Positions 6,765-14,109 of a stretch of DNA of 35,411 nt are shown piece by piece. This DNA is from an uncultured Ruminococcus sp. (GTDB lineage Bacteria > Bacillota > Clostridia > Oscillospirales > CAG-272): NCBI GenBank assembly GCA_905202255.1, contig CAJKRH010000018.1, forward strand, positions 1 to 35,411, written 5' to 3'. The first letter of the stretch is position 1. Each line of letters starts with the position of its first letter. The notes under the pieces are model-generated. The model saw only the letters and a program-made list of their open reading frames with translations, made no database searches and was not told the DNA's origin. The translations under genes were made by a program, and so were the position numbers.

Positions 6765-9700
6765 TTACTCTGCGTCGGGAGCATCATCGGGTTTTGATTC
6801 CGATTTATCTTCCGTTTCTGTACCATCGGAAGCTATTGTGTCATTACTTATTTCCGCATTGGTGCTTTCCGCCTGCTCCGCATCCGCGCCGCCGCTTTCC
6901 GGCGTTTCCTCTGCGACCTCATGCGCCTCACCCTCGATTACGGCGGGTGTGCCGTCGTTTATAAATTCGCCGAGGAATTTCGCCTTTGCGAAAACCTTGC
7001 TTCTCACTTTTTTCACCTTTGTTATAATAATGAAGAAAGCGAAAAGCACGATACCGACGCCGCTCGCGATAAACCCGATGACATAGCATTTCGGCATATA
7101 GCGGAATTCAAGCGTATGGAAGCCTTCCTCAACCTCAAATGAGAGAAGAGCGCTGAGTGTGCGGTGTGTTTCCACCTTTTTGCCGTCTACATAAACATTC
7201 CAGCCGGCATCGTAAGGGATGGTCGTGAATACGAGGGTCTGCCCATCTGTTACGGTGATTTCACCCTTGAGATGGGAATTTCCGTGCTCCTCGACATACA
7301 TTCCACAGTTGTCGAGCGCGTTTATCGCTTCTGTCATCGCGTTGTAGTCAACGCAGTAGAAGTAATAATCCGATTCTCTGGAGAAATATGTCGCATCCTT
7401 TTTCAGGCGGAGCTCGGCGACAATCTTTGTGCCTTTCTTGAATGAGCCGATATTCAGAATGCCCGATGTATCCTTGAAATACTCGCTGATGAACTTGCCG
7501 TTTACATAGAGATCGCAGGTTTTCTGGAAGTTATCGGCAGGGAAGTGAACATATATATCGCCGTCCTGCGGAGCTGTCAGCGTGAAGGTAACCTTTGCGC
7601 CGTCCGTTGCCTTGTCAAAGGTATAGTAAGGCGTATCGTGAACCTGCTGATTGCCGTCCTTGTCGATATACTTTGTCGGGTGGGTATAGCTGATACCCAT
7701 ATTGCAGTTTTCATAATCGATGGTGGCGCTGATTCCCTTGAAAACATTACTGCGGAAGCCTGTTCCCGAGAGCATTTCGAGAATCATGTTATTCTGAAAT
7801 TCCAGTCCCGTTATCGTTCCGCTGATATCGCCGAGGTCAGCCGTGAGCATGCTCGGGCTTACGCCGTATGCTATCGGCAGAGCCTTGGTATTCTGCATGG
7901 CATATATCACATCGTCGCTCTTGATATATTTGTAATATTTCGTGCCGCTCTCGGCAACGGTATATATTTTCGGGTCGAGAGTATCGTTTTCCGTTATCAC
8001 ATATTTGATTCCGAGCAGTGCATCGGAAAGCGGTGTGCCGCCGACATAATATGTGTAGTGGCTCTGCGAGGTATAGCCGAGGGAATTCATGAATTTGATT
8101 ACGGAGGAGTTGAGCGTGGAGGTGGAGTGCGCTATGCCGTTGAAGCCGAAAGCCATCGGCATATTGACCGCATTTCTGTAGAGCGAACGAACCATTTCCA
8201 TCCTGTAGAATGATTTGTCGCCGGCAAGAACCTTATTTACGACATCCTGACTGCGCAGTATCGCGCCGCGGTAGGAGGAATAATTTTCTTTTGTGCCGTT
8301 GTTTTCCAGATAGTTGTCATATTTTACCGCGCCGACATCCGTCTGCTCCTCGGCGATGGTTATCAGCGTATTCGCGAACATTTCCACGCATACGACTATG
8401 GCGAGGATAAACGCCGCCGAGCTTTCGTATGACCTGTTAGAGAGCAGATTCAGCACTATCACATATGCCGCGATAAGCACGAGTGTGAGGAATATGCAGG
8501 TGGCATCGTCGAGCGGATTCTGCTTAGTATCCTGGTCGAAAACATAATCCAGCTTCTGGATAATCATGACGAGCACGGCAAGTATCGCACAGACCGCGCC
8601 GACCTGACCGAATTTTATCTTTTCTATATGAGCCACGGCATCATATGCCATGACTATGATGAAGAACGAGAAAACAAACGAATATCTGTAGTTGAGCCAG
8701 TTGGGAGCGGAGAAGCCGTGCCATACGAGGTCTATCACATTTATGCTGAAGCTGAAGAGCAGTACCGCAAGGAGCATGGAAGCGCATACTTTCTGCTTCT
8801 TTGTGATGGCGGGCGACATATAGTAGAGCGGAATGGCGATGAGCGCGAGCAGACCACTGTATATCATCGGAAGTCCCGTGGGACGCACAGAGTCATAGGA
8901 GCCTGGCAGGAGCTTGACGATGAGGTCAAGAAAATCAAACCGCAACGAAAAACTGTATGAGGGATTTGAGAAGCCGGATTTACCGAAGGTGAGCGAATAG
9001 TATGCCGCGATGAGCATGAATGCCGCGATGAGCAGTGAAATCAGCGTGAAGAAAGCGAACCGCATGAATGTGCGGAAACCATAGGTTTTGAAAAGAGAAA
9101 TCTTTTCTTCGCCTTTATACATGAGGTCATCGCGCTTGAGGCTGTAATAATAAAGGAAATAGAAAAAGGTGAATATACCGCACATATAACCGATATAGTA
9201 ATTGGTTATGAAAATCATCGTAAGCGATGCGGTATATAGGATGAATTTTCTCTCGTTTATCAGCGCTTCAAGCCCGAGTATCAGGAGCGGCAGGAATATC
9301 ATAGCGTCGAGCCACATCGGGTTTGCAAGCTGAACAACGGAATATGCACAGAGAGCATACATCAGCGAGAAAGCGATGGTGTGCATCTGCGAGACGAAGC
9401 GCGTCTTATGGATGTAGTAGCCGAATGTAAGACCCATGAAGCCGACCTTGAAAAGCTGTATGGTCATCATGGCGTCGGCTATTCTGTCTTTCGGGAAAAG
9501 CGCAAATATGATATTGAGCGGGCTCGCGCCGTAATATGCAACGATACCCATGAATTCGCCGCCGAGCGTGCGCTTCCATGAATAAAGCCAGCTTCCGCCC
9601 TGCGTGAGCAGTCGGCGTATTTCCTCATAATAGTAAATATACTGTGCCTGAAGGTCAAGCGTGAGTACGCTGCTGTTTCCGAACGGATGCGTGCCGAGGC

Positions 9701-9854
9701 AGGCATAAACACCGAGCAGTATGGTAAACGGCAGGAAAAACGCCGCCAGCAGATATAAATATTCGCTGTGCTTCAGACGGAACCAGAAGCGGGCGAATTT
9801 CCCCTCCGGCGGAAGCATAATGGCGATATCGCCGTTTTGTTCTTTCCGTTTCAT
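6765..9854 (-). CDS. YfhO-family polytopic membrane protein (GT-C type)
   Basis: This is a 1029-residue membrane protein with about a dozen hydrophobic helices in its first 540 residues, a large extracytoplasmic domain (about 560-960), a final membrane helix, and an acidic serine/threonine/aspartate-rich cytoplasmic tail of about 80 residues. The early motif TLDLQAQYIYYYE and the NYYIGYM segment match YfhO proteins, which in B. subtilis are implicated in glycosylating lipoteichoic acid. GT-C chemistry with an undecaprenyl-linked sugar donor is known for the family and inferred here. I chose the ATG at 9854, with AAAGAGGAT 7 nt upstream; the upstream in-frame ATG at 10016 would add 54 residues read from promoter DNA. 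Monocistronic. Confidence 0.9.
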   Translation of the reverse strand: MKRKEQNGDIAIMLPPEGKFARFWFRLKHSEYLYLLAAFFLPFTILLGVYACLGTHPFGNSSVLTLDLQAQYIYYYEEIRRLLTQGGSWLYSWKRTLGGEFMGIVAYYGASPLNIIFALFPKDRIADAMMTIQLFKVGFMGLTFGYYIHKTRFVSQMHTIAFSLMYALCAYSVVQLANPMWLDAMIFLPLLILGLEALINERKFILYTASLTMIFITNYYIGYMCGIFTFFYFLYYYSLKRDDLMYKGEEKISLFKTYGFRTFMRFAFFTLISLLIAAFMLIAAYYSLTFGKSGFSNPSYSFSLRFDFLDLIVKLLPGSYDSVRPTGLPMIYSGLLALIAIPLYYMSPAITKKQKVCASMLLAVLLFSFSINVIDLVWHGFSAPNWLNYRYSFVFSFFIIVMAYDAVAHIEKIKFGQVGAVCAILAVLVMIIQKLDYVFDQDTKQNPLDDATCIFLTLVLIAAYVIVLNLLSNRSYESSAAFILAIVVCVEMFANTLITIAEEQTDVGAVKYDNYLENNGTKENYSSYRGAILRSQDVVNKVLAGDKSFYRMEMVRSLYRNAVNMPMAFGFNGIAHSTSTLNSSVIKFMNSLGYTSQSHYTYYVGGTPLSDALLGIKYVITENDTLDPKIYTVAESGTKYYKYIKSDDVIYAMQNTKALPIAYGVSPSMLTADLGDISGTITGLEFQNNMILEMLSGTGFRSNVFKGISATIDYENCNMGISYTHPTKYIDKDGNQQVHDTPYYTFDKATDGAKVTFTLTAPQDGDIYVHFPADNFQKTCDLYVNGKFISEYFKDTSGILNIGSFKKGTKIVAELRLKKDATYFSRESDYYFYCVDYNAMTEAINALDNCGMYVEEHGNSHLKGEITVTDGQTLVFTTIPYDAGWNVYVDGKKVETHRTLSALLSFEVEEGFHTLEFRYMPKCYVIGFIASGVGIVLFAFFIIITKVKKVRSKVFAKAKFLGEFINDGTPAVIEGEAHEVAEETPESGGADAEQAESTNAEISNDTIASDGTETEDKSESKPDDAPDAE

Positions 9855-9921
9855 TTGAATATCCTCTTTCCGATAATGTTTTTTTTGTTTCCCGCGCTGT
9901 CTTTTTCTATAATATAGTATA

Positions 9922-9950
9922 AGTATACCATAAATTTTGTAAATAATCAA
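9922..9950 (-). promoter_or_regulatory. Extended -10 promoter of the YfhO gene
   Basis: On the minus strand, TTGATT (9945-9950), a 17-bp spacer ending TGG, and TATACT (9922-9927). It sits about 70 bp before the chosen ATG and inside the longer alternative reading frame, which supports the shorter start. Confidence 0.65.
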
Positions 9951-10009
9951 TATGGGGAAGCAAAAAGACGGATATTTCTCGCAAAAAAATAAAATAATTA
10001 AAAATCCTA

Positions 10010-10038
10010 TAGACATTTTTCGATTTTAATGGTAGAAT
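10010..10038 (+). promoter_or_regulatory. Extended -10 promoter of the vanY-type gene
   Basis: TAGACA (10010-10015), a 17-bp spacer ending TGG, and TAGAAT (10033-10038). The gene's ATG at 10076 has CGGAGG at 10065-10070. Confidence 0.7.
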
Positions 10039-10075
10039 ATATATTACCATTACTCGATGCAAAACGGAGGACAAA

Positions 10076-11191
10076 ATGAACTTCGACGAAAACAGAAATA
10101 ACGATTACAGAGGCTACTCTGCAAACGGGCAGGGGGCAAAAAGACCTCAGGGTCATAAAAAGATTAAATTCAAGCCGAATAAGGAGGGCATGACAGCGCT
10201 GCTTTCACTCTTTCTTGTTGCGGTGCTTGTCATCGTCCTTTTTGTGCTGATAATAAAGGCGATAGCAAACAAGAAGCCTGCCAAGACAACAGAAACAACA
10301 ACCACGGTCACAACGGAAACCACCGTCGACCCGCTCACAGTCGTTCCCGAATGGCGCAAGAACTATGTAAACAAGCCTTATGCTTCGGACGATGTTCACA
10401 AGGGCAAACTCATACTTGTAAATAATTCCGTCGAATACAAATTCCCGACAGCCGCGGAGGAATCGCGCGATATCGTTTCGCTCTGGGGTCAGGAGGGATA
10501 TAATACGAATTATGTTCTCGGCATAGATGCAAAACTGCGCCGCGATATCATAATGCCGATGAACAAGATGTTCACCGACCTGAAAGCCGCTCTGCCCGAG
10601 ACTTTTGGAACGGGTGCCGACGGCAAGACGGACAAGATAATAGTAGCCAGCGGTTACCGCGATTACAACCGTCAGCAGAATGTCTATAACCGCACCATAG
10701 AAGAGATGGGCGAAGAGGTCGGCAAATATTACGCCACAAATCCCGGTTTCAGCGAGCACCATACGGGACTTGCCATCGACCTGAAGATTTTCACGCACAA
10801 GGGCGCGACGGTCGATTTCAATGCCGCTCAGCAGGAATGGCTTGTAAAGAACTGTGCGAAATACGGCTTTGTTCTCCGCTATGACGGCGCAAAGGTGGAT
10901 ATAACAAAAATTCTGCATGAATCATGGCATTTTCGCTATGTCGGCGTGCCTCATTCCGCATATATGACAGAAAACAATCTCTGCCTCGAAGAATACATAG
11001 ACCTGCTCAGAAAAGACTATTCTTATTCCGACAAGCCGCTCGAATACAGTTATGAGGGCGTTGATTATCTCATATATTTCTGCCCCGCACAGTCGAGCGA
11101 ATCCGTGACATTTGTGCCCGTTCCCGCAAGCGGAGAATATACCGTTTCCGGCAACAACGTGGACGGCTTCATCGTCACGGTAACAAAATAA
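10076..11191 (+). CDS. Membrane-anchored D-alanyl-D-alanine carboxypeptidase (VanY/M15B family)
   Basis: It trims the terminal D-Ala from peptidoglycan stem peptides outside the cell. The 371 residues comprise a basic cytoplasmic head (1-38), one membrane helix (39-63), a threonine-rich linker (70-84), and an M15B catalytic domain with SGYR (192-195), SEHHTGLAID (226-235; zinc ligands H228 and D235) and HESWHFRY (281-288; catalytic E282, zinc ligand H285). All three motifs are intact. The last ~60 residues are an uncharacterised extension. Nothing nearby resembles vanA/vanH/vanX, so a housekeeping wall-trimming role is more likely than glycopeptide resistance. The next gene begins one base after its stop. 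Confidence 0.93.
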   Translation: MNFDENRNNDYRGYSANGQGAKRPQGHKKIKFKPNKEGMTALLSLFLVAVLVIVLFVLIIKAIANKKPAKTTETTTTVTTETTVDPLTVVPEWRKNYVNKPYASDDVHKGKLILVNNSVEYKFPTAAEESRDIVSLWGQEGYNTNYVLGIDAKLRRDIIMPMNKMFTDLKAALPETFGTGADGKTDKIIVASGYRDYNRQQNVYNRTIEEMGEEVGKYYATNPGFSEHHTGLAIDLKIFTHKGATVDFNAAQQEWLVKNCAKYGFVLRYDGAKVDITKILHESWHFRYVGVPHSAYMTENNLCLEEYIDLLRKDYSYSDKPLEYSYEGVDYLIYFCPAQSSESVTFVPVPASGEYTVSGNNVDGFIVTVTK

Positions 11192-11192
11192 A

Positions 11193-11909
11193 ATGGCACT
11201 CTGGAACCCTTGGCACGGGTGCGACAAATACAGTGCAGGCTGTATGCATTGCTATGTATACAGAACGGATTCGCGCTTTGAAAAAGACAGCCGCAGGGTG
11301 ACAAAAAATGCGGATTTCGACCTGCCCGTGCGTCTTGCGCGCGACGGAACATATAAGCTCCAGCCCGACGGCGAGCCTGTATATACATGTTTTACCTCGG
11401 ATTTTTTCCTCGATAAGGCGGACGCATGGCGCGACGAATGCTGGCAGATGATACATCGCCGTCCCGACCTTGATTTTCTGATAATAACGAAGCGTATCGT
11501 CCGCTTTGCCGAATGTGTCCCCGCCGACTGGGGCGATGGCTACGGCAATGTGACGATATGCTGTACCGTGGAGAACGAGGAAGAAGCAAAAAGGCGACTT
11601 CCCGTTTTTCTCGAAGCGAAAATACGCCACAAAATGATAATCTGCGAGCCGTTGCTCTCAAAAATAGACCTTTCGCCTTATCTTTCCGATAAGATAGAGG
11701 GTGTTATCTGCGGCGGAGAATCGGGAAACGAAGCCCGCATCTGCGACTATGATTGGGTGCTTGACCTGCGTGCGCAATGCGAGAAAGCCGGCGTGCCGTT
11801 TTACTTCAAACAGACGGGTGCAAGGTTCAAAAAGGACGGCAAGATTTATCGTATACCGCGAAAATTTCAGCATTCACAGGCAAAAAAAGCGGGAATAGAT
11901 TTGAAATGA
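11193..11909 (+). CDS. DUF5131 / phage Gp37-Gp68-family three-cysteine protein
   Basis: This 238-residue protein starts with NPWHGCDKYSAGCMHCY, a C10-x6-C17-x2-C20 cluster typical of the Gp37/Gp68 (DUF5131) family. That cluster resembles, but is not identical to, the radical-SAM CxxxCxxC iron-sulfur site. Further family-like blocks are TCFTSDFFLDKADAWR, FLIITKR, NVTICCTVENEEEA and GVICGGESGNEAR. Its biochemical function is not established. It begins one base after the vanY-type stop and has no clear Shine-Dalgarno, so it probably depends on translational coupling. No phage genes or TcmP-type partner are adjacent. It ends at a strong hairpin (11910-11937). The family call is good; any function is open. 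Confidence 0.85.
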   Translation: MALWNPWHGCDKYSAGCMHCYVYRTDSRFEKDSRRVTKNADFDLPVRLARDGTYKLQPDGEPVYTCFTSDFFLDKADAWRDECWQMIHRRPDLDFLIITKRIVRFAECVPADWGDGYGNVTICCTVENEEEAKRRLPVFLEAKIRHKMIICEPLLSKIDLSPYLSDKIEGVICGGESGNEARICDYDWVLDLRAQCEKAGVPFYFKQTGARFKKDGKIYRIPRKFQHSQAKKAGIDLK

Positions 11910-11937
11910 AAAACCGACAGGTGCTCCTGTCGGTTTT
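11910..11937 (+). terminator. Terminator after the DUF5131 gene
   Basis: AAAACCGACAGG (11910-11921) pairs with CCTGTCGGTTTT (11926-11937) around TGCT. The same hairpin core recurs at 12609-12632. Confidence 0.85.
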
Positions 11938-12020
11938 GTGATATTGGTTAATTCACCGACAAACCGAAAAAACATAAAAATACTTTTCTTTTATCGTACT
12001 TTTGTGTGACCAAGAGGAGG

Positions 12021-12066
12021 GTTCAGGGTGGCGAAGCCACCTCTGAACGGCGTCGCCGAGACGGAG
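12021..12066 (-). repeat. Solitary hairpin module, inverted (third variant of the 49-bp family)
   Basis: Read on the minus strand, it has the core CCGTCTCGGCGACGCCG followed by a hairpin whose arms are 12036-12048 and 12021-12032, with a GCTTCGC apex. The stem is 12 bp with one bulged base. Core and apex match the two arrays elsewhere in the window, but the stem sequence is different. A 7-bp inverted repeat, ACTTTTG (11998-12004) and CAAAAGT (12072-12078), encloses it. Confidence 0.7.
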
Positions 12067-12402
12067 TATACCAAAAGTCATCAAAGAGAGCGTTCCCCTC
12101 TCTTTGATATCTCTTCCCGCGTGCACGAGTTAGTCGCAAGAAGTAGTGCGTGGTGAGAAAGCGCGACAAAGGGCAAAGCGAAAGTCGGAGGTTTTTCCAC
12201 TCCCGGCAATCTCGGCTATATCACGCGTGCGAACATGACACACGGGGAAGCCGAGCAGATTCGTGCACGCATTGCCTGCACGCCCGCATATAAAAGTGTG
12301 GCGGGCGTGCGGAAGTCTGTACGCTGACGGGACAAAGTGCATATTTTTTTATTTTGGCTATTTGTTGTAATTGAGTTTTATCTTGTAGGGGTCGGCGTCC
12401 CC

Positions 12403-12540
12403 CCCTGTCTCGGCGACGCCGACACACACGCTTCGCGTATGTGTCCATTCCCCCTGTCTCGGCGACGCCAACACACACGCTTCGCGTATGTGTCCATTCC
12501 CCCTGTCTCGGCGACGCCGACACACACGCTTCGCATTGCT
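12403..12540 (+). repeat. Three-copy 49-bp tandem array A
   Basis: The core CTGTCTCGGCGACGCC begins at 12405, 12454 and 12503, an exact 49-bp period. Each core carries its own short palindrome (CGGCGACGCCG). In the first two copies it is followed by a hairpin, GACACACACG-CTTCG-CGTATGTGTC at 12421-12445 in copy 1 (one C-A mismatch), and then CCATTCCC. The third copy breaks off after GCTTCGC. Since 49 is not a multiple of three, the array is not a protein repeat. The bases before it, GTCGGCGTC (12391-12399), can also pair with the core. Confidence 0.9.
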
Positions 12541-12608
12541 TAACTTCCTCAAGCCCCGTGGTCAGGGAAAATTGACATATAGTAAAATCCGTTTTCCATA
12601 AAAAAACA

Positions 12609-12632
12609 AACCGACAGGTGCGCCTGTCGGTT
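12609..12632 (-). terminator. Terminator after the CDP-alcohol phosphatidyltransferase gene
   Basis: AACCGACAGG (12609-12618) pairs with CCTGTCGGTT (12623-12632) around TGCG. On the minus strand it is followed by TGTTTTTTTAT, a good T-run for the leftward operon. Confidence 0.85.
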
Positions 12633-12646
12633 ATTTTCTTGCTATT

Positions 12647-13207
12647 TTATTCCTCTGCTTTTCCTCTGAAAAATATTCCTTTTGTTTTCGCGTTATATTC
12701 CTTTGCCATGATGTGCAGTATCAGCTCTTCCGAGGCGGAAACGGCACCTATCGTGCAAGCCGCGAAGCACAGCACCGTATGGCAGGGAAGAGCGAGATAA
12801 TACGGTATCATGAAAACGGCAAAGCCTGTTGCCTTATTGAGATAAGTATGGAGCGAGGCGAAGCGGCGGTATTTTACAGCCGCGGCCGCATATGCGCATA
12901 CGCGGATGAAAAGCACCGCACCGAGAAACCACCAGATAGCATGCGGAAGCATTTCATACATTACAGGCAGGAGTTTTATCAGCATGACGGCATAGAAAAT
13001 GAGGTCTGCCACGGAATCAAGCTTCGCTCCGAAATCGCTTGCCGTGCCGCTTTTTCTTGCCGCCCAGCCATCAAGCACATCTGTCAGTCCTGTCAGCGTA
13101 TATACGATATAGAAAACCGGCGAAAGCGGCACGAGAAAAAGCAAAGTCACCGCACCGCAGATGCGCAGCCCTGTTATGATATCGGCAATATTTCTGTATA
13201 TTTTCAT
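12647..13207 (-). CDS. CDP-alcohol phosphatidyltransferase family membrane protein
   Basis: This 186-residue polytopic enzyme carries the complete family signature DG(x)2AR(x)8G(x)3D(x)3D: D46, G47, A50, R51, G60, D64, D68. Such enzymes displace CMP from a CDP-linked lipid (for example PgsA making phosphatidylglycerol phosphate, or PssA making phosphatidylserine). The acceptor alcohol cannot be read from sequence. Its start overlaps the stop of the upstream ABC permease gene by 4 bp, making it the third gene of that operon, an unusual context for a housekeeping PgsA. Confidence 0.9.
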   Translation of the reverse strand: MKIYRNIADIITGLRICGAVTLLFLVPLSPVFYIVYTLTGLTDVLDGWAARKSGTASDFGAKLDSVADLIFYAVMLIKLLPVMYEMLPHAIWWFLGAVLFIRVCAYAAAAVKYRRFASLHTYLNKATGFAVFMIPYYLALPCHTVLCFAACTIGAVSASEELILHIMAKEYNAKTKGIFFRGKAEE

Positions 13208-14109
13208 TTTGCGTGACGACGGCTCGATATGATATTCATGAGAACATAAATACCTATAAGCACTGCGATGCTTGCACAGAGAATAACATACATCATTCCC
13301 GTTTTAACCTCATTTCCGAAGAAATAGAGATTGCAATCGACGCTGTCGCGTATTCCTTTTAATACTTCATCGGGGAATCCGAGCTTTTTCATTTCGGCAA
13401 AAGAACCGCCTATCATATGGTTGCGTATAAGGCTTGTGCCATATGTTCCGGGGAGGAAAGAAAGAACTTTCTGCAGTCCGTCCGAGAAATTCGATATCGG
13501 CATATAGGCGCCGCAGATGAATCCGTAGCCCGCGCTGACTATTGTGCCGACGGCGGAAGCCTGCCCGTCTGTGGAAAGAAAGAAATTGATGCATGAGGAG
13601 AGTGCCGTTCCGAACATGGAAAGCAGAAATACATCAAGCAGAGTGAGAAGAACATCTGAGAAGCTGAGATACCATCCTGTCGCGGCGATATATCCGAGGC
13701 AGACCGCTGTTGCCGTAAAGCTGATAATCAGCGTGGAAACGAGCGTGGAGAGGTAGTAACCGAGTCCCATCGTGCCTGCCTTGACGGGAGTTATCGTCAG
13801 GTCATGGCGCGCGCCCGATGTTTTGTCTTTTATCATGAGCAGATTCGAGCAGAACGCTACCGTTACACAGCTGACGGCAAGAAGCGATGAAGCCAGCTGA
13901 CCGCCGATGCAACTGTTCAGCACGGCATCGGGAACGGATGCACCTGCCGCCGCAAGTGCCGAGCGAAATGAATCCTCATAAACATTTTTTAGGAATGTGG
14001 CGTAAAGAACAAGCAGGATGAGCGGTGTGATAAGCGATGAGAAAAACATTCCCTTGTCCTTGAAATAAATCTTGGTATTGCGTTTTACAAGCGCGAAAAG
14101 TCCTGTCAT
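13204..14109 (-). CDS. ABC-2 type transporter permease
   Basis: The 301-residue protein has an N-terminal membrane helix near residues 24-41, an extracytoplasmic loop (about 42-98), then five further helices, which is the ABC-2 export permease layout. It overlaps both neighbours by 4 bp (ATGA): the ATPase upstream and the CDP-alcohol enzyme downstream. It therefore forms an ABC exporter with the ATPase, probably as two permease copies plus two ATPases. Substrate unknown; drugs, lipids or glycopolymers are all exported by this class. Confidence 0.9.
   Translation of the reverse strand: MTGLFALVKRNTKIYFKDKGMFFSSLITPLILLVLYATFLKNVYEDSFRSALAAAGASVPDAVLNSCIGGQLASSLLAVSCVTVAFCSNLLMIKDKTSGARHDLTITPVKAGTMGLGYYLSTLVSTLIISFTATAVCLGYIAATGWYLSFSDVLLTLLDVFLLSMFGTALSSCINFFLSTDGQASAVGTIVSAGYGFICGAYMPISNFSDGLQKVLSFLPGTYGTSLIRNHMIGGSFAEMKKLGFPDEVLKGIRDSVDCNLYFFGNEVKTGMMYVILCASIAVLIGIYVLMNIISSRRHAK

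Larger units (their letters stand above)
11938..12608. other. Non-coding block of repeats and hairpins between two like hairpins
   Basis: About 670 bp with no convincing gene. It contains a solitary hairpin module (12021-12066), an 11-bp hairpin (12080-12090 with 12098-12108), an open stretch of 56 codons without a good start (12157-12327), and a three-copy 49-bp array (12403-12540). Open frames that run through the array are by-products of the repeat. Confidence 0.7.

Noticed and set aside
10076..11191. Glycopeptide-resistance cluster because of the VanY-type gene
   Set aside because: No ligase, dehydrogenase, VanX or VanS/R gene is present; M15B carboxypeptidases are common in wall maintenance.
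11193..11909. Prophage remnant because of the Gp37/Gp68-family gene
   Set aside because: No integrase, capsid, tail or repressor genes and no attachment sites around it.
12403..12540. CRISPR array
   Set aside because: Only three units, and the supposed spacers are identical to one another and self-complementary; no cas genes. It is a hairpin tandem repeat.
12337..12543. Small proteins encoded across array A on either strand
   Set aside because: The 49-bp period shifts frame at each unit, so the open frames are accidental; there is no ribosome binding site.
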